From positions 1 to 15,484 of the forward strand of contig JANBQS010000551.1 of NCBI GenBank assembly GCA_027577415.1: 15,484 bases of DNA. Direction: 5' to 3'. A program made the position numbers and the translations under genes. This document shows, piece by piece, positions 7,033 to 15,396 of this stretch. How positions within the stretch are numbered: the stretch's first letter is position 1; the number at the start of each line of letters is the position of its first letter. The DNA comes from Coemansia sp. RSA 922 (lineage: Eukaryota; Kickxellomycota; Kickxellomycetes; Kickxellales; Kickxellaceae). The notes below the pieces were generated by a model. The model was not told where the DNA came from. It ran no database searches and saw only the letters and a program-made list of their open reading frames with translations.

Positions 7033-8202
7033 ATGCATGTGACTAGAAAGGCCAAGACGGCAGCTGTAGTGGTTGCCAGCGACTGGGTGACAGTACTTGG
7101 GTTTATATTTGGCGGGTGTTGTTCCAATGTATTTGCTTTAGAAAACTTGGTACGAGATGTACCGAAATGCGGGAATCTGATTACCTTTGCACAGTTCTTC
7201 TTTATCACCATCGTTGGACTCCCAGAACACATACATTGGCCAACTGGTACGTGGTTACCGAGACTCCGGGAGCGGCAGGTACCGTTGCGGCGATGGATGG
7301 TGATGGTAGGGCTGTATTTTTGCGTATCGATACTCAACAACTTGGCTCTGGGGTTCCAGATATCTATTCCGCTGCATATCGTGTTTCGGTCTAGTGGGCT
7401 GATAGCCAACATGGCGTGCGGGTACTTTGTGGCAGCCAAACGGTACCCAGCTCAGCAAGTTGTTGCTGTGCTGATGGTTAGCGCGGGAGTAGTCATTGCT
7501 ACACTGGCCAGTATTACAAATGATGCGCCGGTGGATGATGGTGGCGTGTTGTGGTATGGCGTGCACGAGTCGGTGATTGGCATTGCGCTGCTGACTCTGG
7601 GCGTGGTGCTTGCGGCTATGCTTGGACTGTACCAGGAATTTACGTACCGGACGTATGGCAAGCACTGGAAAGAAGGGCTGTTCTATAACCATGCATTGGC
7701 ACTTCCGATGTTCTTGCTGTTCCGCGGTGATATTGCCAGCCAGGCGCGGGCGCTCTCAATGTCCCGGCCCGTAGCACTGGACGCCCTGCCGCTTGTCGGA
7801 GCGTGTCTCGGGTCGTGTGTGCGAATGGCGGCAGTTCCGGCCTTGTGGTTCTCGTTGGCGGCCAATGTCATGTCGCAGCTGGTCTGCGTCTCGGGCGTCC
7901 ATCGTATGACGTCAATGTCTTCGTCTCTGTCGCTTAACGTTGTCCTTAACTTGCGCAAACTGGTCAGCCTGGTGCTGTCGGTGCTCTTGTTCAAGAACCC
8001 GGTTACTCGGGGGATGCTCTTTGGCTGTGCGCTGGTGTTCTTGGGCACGTTTGCCTACTCGCAGGTCGGTAGTGGACAGCCGCCTAGTGAGGCTAAAAGG
8101 ACGGTGCATAGACATCCGTCGTCTCGCAACACTGCGCCGCTATGCACAACAACGAGTCAGTGCACGCAGCGACGCATTAGTAAGAGGAGGGATAGCACGT
8201 GA
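7033..8202 (+). CDS. UDP-N-acetylglucosamine (UDP-sugar) transporter of the Yea4/SLC35B4 family
   Basis: A 389-residue polytopic membrane protein of the nucleotide-sugar transporter family. Diagnostic stretches include F-G-G-C-C-S-N-V-F-A-L-E (residues 26-37), N-L-I-T-F-A-Q-F (48-55), the block I-P-L-H-I-V-F-R-S-S-G-L-I-A-N-M (about 112-127), and near the C-terminus V-V-L-N-L-R-K-L-V-S-L (about 303-313) with F-K-N-P. Family knowledge: Yea4 and SLC35B4 exchange cytosolic UDP-GlcNAc (SLC35B4 also UDP-xylose) for UMP across the ER or Golgi membrane, feeding chitin and glycan synthesis. I prefer the ATG at 7033, in context CACAAATG and aligned with the family N-terminus. An in-frame ATG at 6880 would add 51 residues translated from the pyrimidine-rich leader. 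The protein is slightly long because of a basic, Ser/Thr-rich tail of about 45 residues that has no obvious counterpart in the family. Exact substrate preference cannot be read from sequence. Confidence 0.9.
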   Translation: MHVTRKAKTAAVVVASDWVTVLGFIFGGCCSNVFALENLVRDVPKCGNLITFAQFFFITIVGLPEHIHWPTGTWLPRLRERQVPLRRWMVMVGLYFCVSILNNLALGFQISIPLHIVFRSSGLIANMACGYFVAAKRYPAQQVVAVLMVSAGVVIATLASITNDAPVDDGGVLWYGVHESVIGIALLTLGVVLAAMLGLYQEFTYRTYGKHWKEGLFYNHALALPMFLLFRGDIASQARALSMSRPVALDALPLVGACLGSCVRMAAVPALWFSLAANVMSQLVCVSGVHRMTSMSSSLSLNVVLNLRKLVSLVLSVLLFKNPVTRGMLFGCALVFLGTFAYSQVGSGQPPSEAKRTVHRHPSSRNTAPLCTTTSQCTQRRISKRRDST

Positions 8203-8490
8203 CTGTCCCACACTTTGAAATCTGAAACAATATGCATGGAAACGCGGATCATTAGCGGGAAAAAGCCACTGATTCCATCAATTAGCATTCTTTCACTCTC
8301 TTGTATTTATTTTTTAATGCTATATTTTTCTTGCTGATATTATATCACTCAAGGTACGTGTCGGCAACTCTGGGTGTTTTATATCACGAACTTTTATGGC
8401 ATATACTAAAGTGTTGATGTTTATTTATTTATTGTAGACGTTTTTTTTCCGTATACTTTTTGCCTGGCAGCAACTCTACACAACCTTCTC
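8203..8490. promoter_or_regulatory. Transporter 3' end and BRPF-gene promoter/leader
   Basis: A 288-base gap between two genes on the same strand. The left half must hold the transporter's 3' UTR, although no AATAAA is present on the plus strand. The right half is AT-rich and includes the candidate leader intron at 8354-8437. No alternative in-frame start for the BRPF gene was found upstream. Confidence 0.45.
8354..8437 (+). other. Candidate 84-base 5'-UTR intron of the BRPF-like gene
   Basis: CAAG followed by GTACGT gives a good 5' splice site at 8354. TACTAAA at 8404-8410 is one base off the fungal branch consensus TACTAAC, with its branch A at 8409. TTTATTTATTTATTG-TAG supplies a T-rich tract and a 3' splice site ending at 8437, 28 bases after the branch. 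Exon 1 would contain no in-frame start, so removal would shorten the leader without changing the protein, whose ATG follows 53 bases later. No transcript evidence is available. Confidence 0.5.
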
Positions 8491-11400
8491 ATGGGATTGA
8501 ATAGGATGGGAGCGGCACAGACACGAACTGTCTCCAGTGGGCTACTGCACGCGGCGGAAGATTCAGAGTCGTCTGTTGTCAGCCGCAGAGCGTTGGCGCG
8601 TAGCCGGCGATCAATAATCGTCGATGAAGACGATGTCGAGGTGAAGGCTACCGACGAAGAGTTTGTACAGACATCGTCAGAGTCCGAAGAAGAAGAAAAT
8701 GATGAACCGCTGGATAGTAGTCAGGCAAACAATGACCGGGAAGTGGTGGCTCGTCGTGACTCGACAGGGCGGCTGCGTCGACTGGGGTCAGACGTCGAGT
8801 CGTCAGAAACATCTGAGCGTATTAGTCGGAGACGCAGCGGCACAGAGACGTGTGGGTATACTTCTAGTCCCACGCCAGTGTCGCGACGTGGATTGCGCCG
8901 CGGACACGCTGACAGCCTGCACCGGCCATCGGCTCTGCGGAGGCAGCTGGGGACGCCCGAGCACTCTGACACTGAGACCGTGCGGCCAGCACGGCGAAAG
9001 CTAGCGCCAGTGCTTGTAGTGGATACTGACTTGGAGTCACCCCTGCAGTCGCCATCACAGATAATCGACAAGCCGCGTGAGGAGCGCAGCTACCGCGAAT
9101 TCTACCCAGACTTGAACCCTAGCTTGGCATTACCCGTGGTACTGAGTGGCGAGGCATTGCCCGAGGATGAACTGACGCCTAGTACACTGGACGGTGTTGA
9201 CCGCCGCTTGGGTCTGGAGGAGGCGCAGGGTTCGGATTCTTTGGGCTCATCGCCGCTATCAGACATTTCATCTTCTGTTGTTTCTGCTGAGCGGCCGCCG
9301 CTTCCGTCGCGTACGTCTAGTAGTCTGTCGATCAGGCTGGTTTTTAACGACCCCGAGTCACCGGCGCGACTATCTAAGCCACAGTCACCACGGGCTGGAG
9401 TCACAGCCCCACCGCCATTGCGGTCGGCGGGCAAATCAGCGCACTCGTATTCGGGTACACCACAATCTTCGGTGGTAGTACTAGCGCCCAAAAAGCCAGT
9501 GCTCTCTTTACCAGAAGCGCGCTTCAAAATCATTACCGACGAGACTTTGTATAAGCAGACAGAGTTCAAACGACCCGAATCCCACTATATCCGCAACATC
9601 GAGTTGACTGAAACGGACTTGGCCGAACACGTGGAATATGACTTGGAGGAGGTCGACCGTGAGTGGCTGCGGAGATTTAACCATGAGCGTACGGTGACTG
9701 GCGTTGGCGGTCCTGAGTTGTCTGCGAATGTGTTGGAGGAGCTGATCGACAGTACTGAGAAGACGTGGTTTGACTTGGTCAAGGAAGTGCAAAAGGCTAT
9801 TTCGGCCATTCAGCAGGACCAGCTGCCGCCCGAAGAGTCATCCTGCGCCATATGTGGCGAGGAAGAGTGCGACAACACCAACGCCATAGTCTTCTGCGAC
9901 GGATGTAACTTGGCCGTACACCAGGACTGCTACGGCGTGCCTTACATTCCCGAGGGCCAGTGGCTGTGCCGCAAGTGCATGCTGTCGCCCGATACCGACG
10001 TATCCTGCATGTTGTGTCCTCAGCGTGGCGGTGCGTTCAAAAAGACTACGACGAATAAATGGGCTCACTTGCTCTGCGCTTTGTGGATCCCCGAAGTCGG
10101 CATCTCAAACTCTGTGTATATGGAGCCCATTGACGGACTTGATCAGATTCCTAGATCTAGGTGGAAGCTGTACTGTAACTTGTGTCATCGCAAGGTTGGT
10201 GCTTGTATTCAGTGCTCGCAGAAACAGTGCGTCACTGCGTTTCACCCCACTTGTGCTCGTAAGGCTCGGCTCTCTATGGCTGTGCGTGCTGACAGGCGTA
10301 CTGGCGATACTATTTTCCGCGCCTTTTGCGAGCGCCATACCCCGTCGTCGCATACCCAGAAAATTGACCTCGAAGCGCCCCTCAAGGCCCTCTCGGCCAG
10401 CCGCCGCAAGCCCGGCGGCGGTGGTGGTGGCACAGCCACGCCACTAACTCTGTCGATGGCCGCGGCTGATCTGAACTCGATGCTTGCCAGCAACGGCAAT
10501 CGACAATCGCTAGCAGCTGCCGATGGTACGTCGACGCCGGCCAATGGCCCTAACACTAATTGGAACTGGCCTGGTTCAGCAGTGAACTTGCTTTCGCATG
10601 CGGACAAGGAGGTCGCCGACTTGTTTTTGCGCGCAATTGATGGCGGAGGCCTGGGTAAGGACAACGACGATGCGTCTTTGCAACTGACTATGCGTATATT
10701 TAACCCAGCCCGGCCGGTTCTAAACGACTATGTATTTAGACAGATCTTGGACCGTGCACACTTGAACCGCATGAGCCAACAACAACGTCTCCGCGTAGTG
10801 ACACGTGTGGGGAGATTCTGGGCCCTCAAACGGTCTTTACGTCATGGCGCTCCGCTTCTTAAGCGGCTGCATTTGACACCATGGACGGCATCGACCAGCG
10901 AGCAGCTGGCTGAGGAACAGCGTCAGGCGTTTGTGCGCCGCGTGCGCACTGACCTCGAGCGCGTGCGTATGCTGGTCGAAAGCGTGCGCCGCAGGGAGCG
11001 CGATAAACTGAGACGCGCTAGAGTGCAAGTCGAGTATCTTCAAAAGGTCATTGACCCTGTTACTCCCGTTATAAAGGAGATTATCGACGAGCTCGCTGAT
11101 AAACGCGACCCACGCGGCGTCTTTAGTCAGCCTGTCAGTAATGACGATGCGCCGGACTATGATCAGCTTATAAAGGAGCCGATGGATTTCGGGACTGTGC
11201 GTCGTAAAATCTCTGATTTCGAGTATCATCGTATGGCGTCCGAAGATACTTCGGTTTTGGACCTGTTTGAGCGCGATATACGTTTGGTTTGCACCAATTG
11301 TATGGCTTATAATAAGCCCACCACTTATTACTTCCAGCTGGCCGCACGAGTCCTAAGACATATCGATAGGCTCATGGCGTCCGCCCGTGCGCAAATCGAT

Positions 11401-12672
11401 AGTCTGCCTATTGATCCTGATACTGGATGTTTGATGGCTGGTGTCGATTTCGAAATCTTTTCGCTTAACGCCCAGCAACCAGTTGCTCCGCCCTCCACTG
11501 ACATACCTTCGTCGCCCAAGGCCGCGGAAGAACCTGTCGAGACTCCTGTTGCTGATGTCGTGACACCTCCATTGACACGCTCGCAGCGGAAGGGAGACCA
11601 GTCTATGACGCCGACCCCCGCCGACTTGCCTGCCGCGGATGAAGAGGTGCCTGAACCTGTTCTCAAGACACCGATCAAGACGAAGAAGCAAAAGGCGGCG
11701 GAGGAGAAGGCGTTCCGTCGGATGACATTGTTTGAGAAATTGTCGCTGCCTCCTCCTGATGTACGCAAGCGCGAGATCAGTCATTTCCTCAATCGACATC
11801 CGAGCAGTGTCAATGTGCCGCACAGTGGGATTCCTGACGACGTCAATGTACTCAAGGATCGGTTGCGCCGAACATCTATGGCCGCACCACCAGTGACCGA
11901 ATCGTCGTCGCCTGCTAGTAAGAGTAAGCTGGCAGCATCTCTGAGTGAATCGACGTTAGTATCGGATACGTCAGCTGTTTCTGCGACACCCAAGAAAAGA
12001 CCCGCAGACGACACCCCTTTGACACCTAGTAAGCGCGGAAAGACCAAGAGTAAACCAGTATTGGAATCTAATACAAGTGGAAAGCTTCCGGTATCGCCAC
12101 CCCAGGTCGAGTCGTTGCTCCCCGCTATCAAGAGCAAGCCAACGACTGTGAGCGAACCGACACTTCCAGACGCCACGCCGACTACGACATCCAAGAAAAG
12201 GCGCGCAGATGACACGCCGGGCAGTAGTAAGCGCAGCAAGACTAAACCGCAGGCGGTGTTGGAAAGTAGTCCAAGTGACAAGCCACGGACATCGCCTACA
12301 TTGAGCGAGCCACCTGATAGTAACTCATCAGGTGTGTTGGTCTGGGTCAAAGCGCAGCAGCATGCTTGGTTTCCTGGCGAAATCATTCGACCTAGCGACT
12401 GGCGCGTACCAAAAGAGGTACGTGAGCTGCCGACTGTGGATGGACGCACTACGCTCGTACGTATGTTTAGGGGGAGTAACGAAGAGCGGCAATGGAAATG
12501 GTTTGCGGCAGCGCAAATCCGTAGAATGGGCGTGGACCCGGATTTGGATACAACTTTGTACCGAGGCGAAACCAACCAAAAATCTGAGATTCAAAGTGTA
12601 AGACTGGCGTATCGTGAGGCATTTCGCACGAAAAAGGTCAAACACATTATTAATACTAAATCAATAGCTTAA
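8491..12672 (+). CDS. BRPF/Nto1-like histone reader with EPL1-like, PZP, bromodomain and PWWP modules
   Basis: A 1393-residue intronless gene. Residues 1-330 are Ser/Arg-rich and disordered. An EPL1-like segment (about 340-445) contains V-E-Y-D-L-E-E-V-D-R-E-W-L. A PZP unit follows: PHD1 from C452 to C496 (C4HC3), zinc knuckle C506-x2-C509, and an extended PHD2 from C562 to H616. A bromodomain lies at about 858-965, with P-M-D-F in the ZA loop and the acetyl-lysine-binding Asn at 941 in C-M-A-Y-N. A low-complexity Ser/Thr/Pro/Lys linker with a duplicated unit (1145-1269) leads to a PWWP domain from 1282 (V-W-V-K ... A-W-F-P). Family knowledge: BRPF proteins scaffold MYST acetyltransferases (NuA3/MOZ type) and guide H3 acetylation at H3K4/K36-methylated chromatin. 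The yeast relative Nto1 is much shorter. The first ATG, in context TTCTCATGG, is taken; an ATG five codons later is possible. It converges on the C2-PH gene with 42 bases between stops. Confidence 0.93.
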   Translation: MGLNRMGAAQTRTVSSGLLHAAEDSESSVVSRRALARSRRSIIVDEDDVEVKATDEEFVQTSSESEEEENDEPLDSSQANNDREVVARRDSTGRLRRLGSDVESSETSERISRRRSGTETCGYTSSPTPVSRRGLRRGHADSLHRPSALRRQLGTPEHSDTETVRPARRKLAPVLVVDTDLESPLQSPSQIIDKPREERSYREFYPDLNPSLALPVVLSGEALPEDELTPSTLDGVDRRLGLEEAQGSDSLGSSPLSDISSSVVSAERPPLPSRTSSSLSIRLVFNDPESPARLSKPQSPRAGVTAPPPLRSAGKSAHSYSGTPQSSVVVLAPKKPVLSLPEARFKIITDETLYKQTEFKRPESHYIRNIELTETDLAEHVEYDLEEVDREWLRRFNHERTVTGVGGPELSANVLEELIDSTEKTWFDLVKEVQKAISAIQQDQLPPEESSCAICGEEECDNTNAIVFCDGCNLAVHQDCYGVPYIPEGQWLCRKCMLSPDTDVSCMLCPQRGGAFKKTTTNKWAHLLCALWIPEVGISNSVYMEPIDGLDQIPRSRWKLYCNLCHRKVGACIQCSQKQCVTAFHPTCARKARLSMAVRADRRTGDTIFRAFCERHTPSSHTQKIDLEAPLKALSASRRKPGGGGGGTATPLTLSMAAADLNSMLASNGNRQSLAAADGTSTPANGPNTNWNWPGSAVNLLSHADKEVADLFLRAIDGGGLGKDNDDASLQLTMRIFNPARPVLNDYVFRQILDRAHLNRMSQQQRLRVVTRVGRFWALKRSLRHGAPLLKRLHLTPWTASTSEQLAEEQRQAFVRRVRTDLERVRMLVESVRRRERDKLRRARVQVEYLQKVIDPVTPVIKEIIDELADKRDPRGVFSQPVSNDDAPDYDQLIKEPMDFGTVRRKISDFEYHRMASEDTSVLDLFERDIRLVCTNCMAYNKPTTYYFQLAARVLRHIDRLMASARAQIDSLPIDPDTGCLMAGVDFEIFSLNAQQPVAPPSTDIPSSPKAAEEPVETPVADVVTPPLTRSQRKGDQSMTPTPADLPAADEEVPEPVLKTPIKTKKQKAAEEKAFRRMTLFEKLSLPPPDVRKREISHFLNRHPSSVNVPHSGIPDDVNVLKDRLRRTSMAAPPVTESSSPASKSKLAASLSESTLVSDTSAVSATPKKRPADDTPLTPSKRGKTKSKPVLESNTSGKLPVSPPQVESLLPAIKSKPTTVSEPTLPDATPTTTSKKRRADDTPGSSKRSKTKPQAVLESSPSDKPRTSPTLSEPPDSNSSGVLVWVKAQQHAWFPGEIIRPSDWRVPKEVRELPTVDGRTTLVRMFRGSNEERQWKWFAAAQIRRMGVDPDLDTTLYRGETNQKSEIQSVRLAYREAFRTKKVKHIINTKSIA
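11923..12297 (+). repeat. Two tandem ~55-60-residue repeats inside the BRPF-like gene, each with an NLS-like cluster
   Basis: Copy 1 (residues about 1145-1203) and copy 2 (about 1215-1269) share the order S-K, Ser/Thr-rich spacer, K-K-R-x-A-D-D-T-P, S-K-R-x-K-T-K, then V-L-E-S and S-P. The basic pairs flanking a ten-residue spacer look like bipartite nuclear localisation signals. The duplication is visible at protein level but diverged at DNA level. Confidence 0.75.
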
Positions 12673-12677
12673 GAATC

Positions 12678-12683
12678 TTTATT
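12678..12683 (-). terminator. AATAAA poly(A) signal for the C2-PH gene, inside the BRPF 3' end
   Basis: The plus strand reads TTTATT, giving AATAAA on the minus strand 31 bases beyond the C2-PH stop and only 5 bases from the BRPF stop. Cleavage downstream would place the C2-PH mRNA end antisense to the last BRPF codons. Confidence 0.55.
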
Positions 12684-12714
12684 ATATAAAAAAATCTTTA
12701 TAACAATTTGTTGT

Positions 12715-15126
12715 TTAAATTTCGTTGATATTCCATACAAATAGGAATCTACGACTGACTGTTCCTGGACGACGCTCCATAGCCTTTCCAACTACTTCTA
12801 GAACTGTGCTGGCTCCTGATCCCTTACGACGCAAAGGCTTAAAAGACTCATCGTCCGATGGCTTGTGAGTATTCCTCATATCAGCTACACTGTTAGACCG
12901 ACGACGAGCACGTAGACGCTTCTTGGCAGGTGGCGGTGGATGAGCTACGTCGGGAGAAATAGTTAGACTGAAAGTAGCTGGTTTTCCAAACGCCATAGCC
13001 ACTGGTTTCCTTACAGCCACGTTCTCTGTCAATGTAGCATCAATGTCAGGTACTTGAGCAGAAGACAAGGATATAACGCGATGGCCACTAGCCGAGTCAA
13101 CAAAGACCTTTTTGGCGTAGGCGGTTTGCGCCATTGACATTTTCTCCAATGCCTTGACCGCTACATGTTTACCGGATTGGCGCAGAGACTCTGTGTTCGA
13201 GGCTAGTTCAGCTGCGGCGGCGATACGGCGCTGCTGCATGCGCTTGCGTGCGTTTTCGGCGCTAGGAACAGCAACCGAAGTTAATTCGTTCAGCCATCTG
13301 TCGCGCTCAGCCAGTGTATCCAGAAGCAAGTACACGCGGCATTGCCAGTCAGCAAAGGCATCCAGGTCATCGTCATCACGGTGAGCAGCCATCGTAGCGG
13401 CAGTCAGTGTGCGGTCGCGGTCACGGTCCACGTTAGGGCGCGGGAACGCCGATGTACGACGATGGCGGTCAGTCATAGCAAGCGACGACAAGCGCAACTC
13501 AATGCCACCGGGTCCAATACTAACAAGGTCGGAGGAAGGTACGCCAGCGCCTGCCAAATGCAGGAGCGGAACGCTGGCAGCCGGATCCACATCAGTCTCA
13601 GAGTCAAAGAACAAAACATGCGAAGCGCTGAGCTCCGCCCAGTACCTACGCCATGTGGACAGGCGGCCACTACGAGTGAACACGCTCAGGGGGCTGCGGA
13701 GTCTAGGTGCACGGTCATTCTCGTCAGCGGCGTCCCACTGCTGCTCAGCCACAGCACGCTGCTGCGCTGCCTCGGCGGCCTCGGCACGTTGCAACCGGCG
13801 CTGGCGCTCGGCAAGAGTCTCATGAACAATGACGCCGAACTCGAGGACCACTGCCATCTCGACATGTGCGCCGCCACGCATAGCTACTTGCTCTTGGTTG
13901 ACAGCTGGCAGAATGAACGTGGCGCGACGCTTTTCCCGTCGCTCGACACGCAGATCGAGGAACAACTCGCCGACTGGCTGAGCGGCAGTGGCACTGCATG
14001 TCGTGCCGTTGGTCATTGCTGATGCTGCAGAGGCGCTGGATGCCGCCCGGCCACGCCCAAAGGCGGCGGCTGCTGACACTACAGTGCTCGTACGAGCGCG
14101 GGGCAACAATGTCGACAGTCGGGCTACGCGCGCAGGAACTGGGCGCTCGTTGGGCAGAGCCGAAGACAGGTCAGCCATAGAGTCCAGAGCGGAAGCGTGT
14201 TGCTGTACTTCGATACGCCGGCCTTGGTCATCGGTAGCCTCGGCAGTGACGACATGGTCTGAGCCCAAAGCAGCGACACCACCGGTAGCCGTAAATCCAG
14301 TATAGGCAGCATCGGCCTCACCGGGGCGATTGCCAAAGATGCGACGGATGCCAGCGCGGATCTTGGCCGTAGTCTTTGTCGAGCTGTTAGACGCCAGGGA
14401 CGGCGCAGAGTCGCTGGCAATGCTGTTACGCCCCACACGCCTAGTGGCCATAGACAGGCGATGCGGTAGACCGACAGGTCGAACTGGCGCCACCGCCGTG
14501 GCATAAACACTGAGGTTGAACGTAAACTGCCTCGACACGTCAAACACAAACGTGTCATCCATCTTGGCGCTCCATGTGTTGTAGTCCTTGGGTCGCGTCA
14601 TCACATGCGGAATAACAAACCGCTCGTCGGCCACCTGCGCAGCACACTGCAGGTTCATGGGCCGGGTAGCGCCTACCTGCCGCACCTCGACGACCTTGAC
14701 GACAAACGTGCCCTGCGTAGGCAGCGGGTCAAGGGCGGCTTCCAGTGATGCGGAGCTGCACCGGTGGCTGCTGCATTCTGCCGCAGTGTCCGTGGGGTCA
14801 CTGATACTGGACCGCCGCGACGACCGGTTCTGCCGGCTCGCTGCCGAGCTGCTGTTGGTGCGGTACGAGCACTTGGACGTCGACGAGTTGCGGTTGGCAA
14901 GCGGTAAAGCTGTCGATGACTCACTGGCGGCGTTGTTGAGCCAGTCCATTAGCTCGGGCGCTAAGGCTGCTGCTCCAGGTCGGTCTGCACGCACATGTAT
15001 GCGCGCGCCTGCTCCCAAGTCTGCGTCATCGTCACTAGCATACAACGACTCATGACTGGCCTTTGCACGCAACGTACCCGATGCTGTCTTGTCAACCACT
15101 ACCCAGCTATCCTCAACAGAAGCCAT
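12715..15126 (-). CDS. C2-like plus PH-domain protein, possibly anillin/Bud4-related cortical or septum factor
   Basis: An 803-residue protein. The Ser-rich N-terminus starts E-D-S-W-V-V-V-D. A beta-rich C2-like part follows at about 138-216 (G-T-F-V-V-K-V-V-E-V ... W-S-A-K-M-D-D-T-F-V-F-D-V). About 165 residues of disordered, Ala/Ser-rich sequence separate it from a further beta-rich part (about 385-435: G-E-L-F-L-D-L-R-V ... V-V-L-E-F-G-V-I-V). An Ala/Arg/Gln heptad-like helix (about 433-465) then leads into a PH domain (about 474-620: R-S-G-R-L-S-T-W-R-R-Y-W-A-E-L, with C-terminal helix R-D-R-W-L-N-E-L). Inside the PH domain is an Arg/Asp-rich insertion. The tail is basic, with R-L-R-A-R-R-R. 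Family knowledge: a C2-like domain before PH is the layout of anillin, Mid and Bud4 proteins, which bind membrane phosphoinositides and septins. The family call is tentative. I chose the ATG at 15124-15126 because the ATG at 15309 only adds translated CT-repeat leader. Confidence 0.83.
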   Translation of the reverse strand: MASVEDSWVVVDKTASGTLRAKASHESLYASDDDADLGAGARIHVRADRPGAAALAPELMDWLNNAASESSTALPLANRNSSTSKCSYRTNSSSAASRQNRSSRRSSISDPTDTAAECSSHRCSSASLEAALDPLPTQGTFVVKVVEVRQVGATRPMNLQCAAQVADERFVIPHVMTRPKDYNTWSAKMDDTFVFDVSRQFTFNLSVYATAVAPVRPVGLPHRLSMATRRVGRNSIASDSAPSLASNSSTKTTAKIRAGIRRIFGNRPGEADAAYTGFTATGGVAALGSDHVVTAEATDDQGRRIEVQQHASALDSMADLSSALPNERPVPARVARLSTLLPRARTSTVVSAAAAFGRGRAASSASAASAMTNGTTCSATAAQPVGELFLDLRVERREKRRATFILPAVNQEQVAMRGGAHVEMAVVLEFGVIVHETLAERQRRLQRAEAAEAAQQRAVAEQQWDAADENDRAPRLRSPLSVFTRSGRLSTWRRYWAELSASHVLFFDSETDVDPAASVPLLHLAGAGVPSSDLVSIGPGGIELRLSSLAMTDRHRRTSAFPRPNVDRDRDRTLTAATMAAHRDDDDLDAFADWQCRVYLLLDTLAERDRWLNELTSVAVPSAENARKRMQQRRIAAAAELASNTESLRQSGKHVAVKALEKMSMAQTAYAKKVFVDSASGHRVISLSSAQVPDIDATLTENVAVRKPVAMAFGKPATFSLTISPDVAHPPPPAKKRLRARRRSNSVADMRNTHKPSDDESFKPLRRKGSGASTVLEVVGKAMERRPGTVSRRFLFVWNINEI

Positions 15127-15236
15127 TAAGAAAGAAGTGAAAAAGGGGATAGTTTGTAAAAATAAATGCGATGTGTGGTTTTGCAAAAGAGCAAAAGGTA
15201 TAATAAAAATGCAAGAGGAATAGATAATAATGCGAT

Positions 15237-15284
15237 GAGAAAGAAAGAGAGAAAGAGAGAAAGAGAGAGAGAGAGAGAGAAAGA
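15237..15284. repeat. GA-rich microsatellite in the C2-PH leader
   Basis: A 48-base purine tract of GA and GAAA units on the plus strand (CT-rich on the coding strand), 111-158 bases before the ATG. Pyrimidine-rich tracts on the coding strand are common in fungal leaders and core promoters. Confidence 0.85.
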
Positions 15285-15396
15285 CGGGAAAAATAACACA
15301 AGAGGGCAAGTTTGGCTGAAGAGGTTTTGCTTCTTTCTACACTACTTTTCTTTGTGAGTGCGTGTGTGGGGGCGGCTGCTTAAATGTCGCCCCTGT

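Noticed and set aside
11781..12575. 264-codon minus-strand frame opposite the BRPF 3' end
   Set aside because: It mirrors Ser/Thr-rich and PWWP codons of the BRPF gene and has no independent features.
13342..14022. 226-codon plus-strand frame antisense to the C2-PH gene
   Set aside because: The minus strand encodes recognisable PH-domain and coiled-coil features here; the plus frame shows none.
15127..15309. 61-residue N-terminal extension of the C2-PH protein resembling a signal peptide
   Set aside because: It is translation of the CT-repeat leader (Ser-Leu repeats); the C2-PH protein looks cytosolic and has a natural start at 15126.
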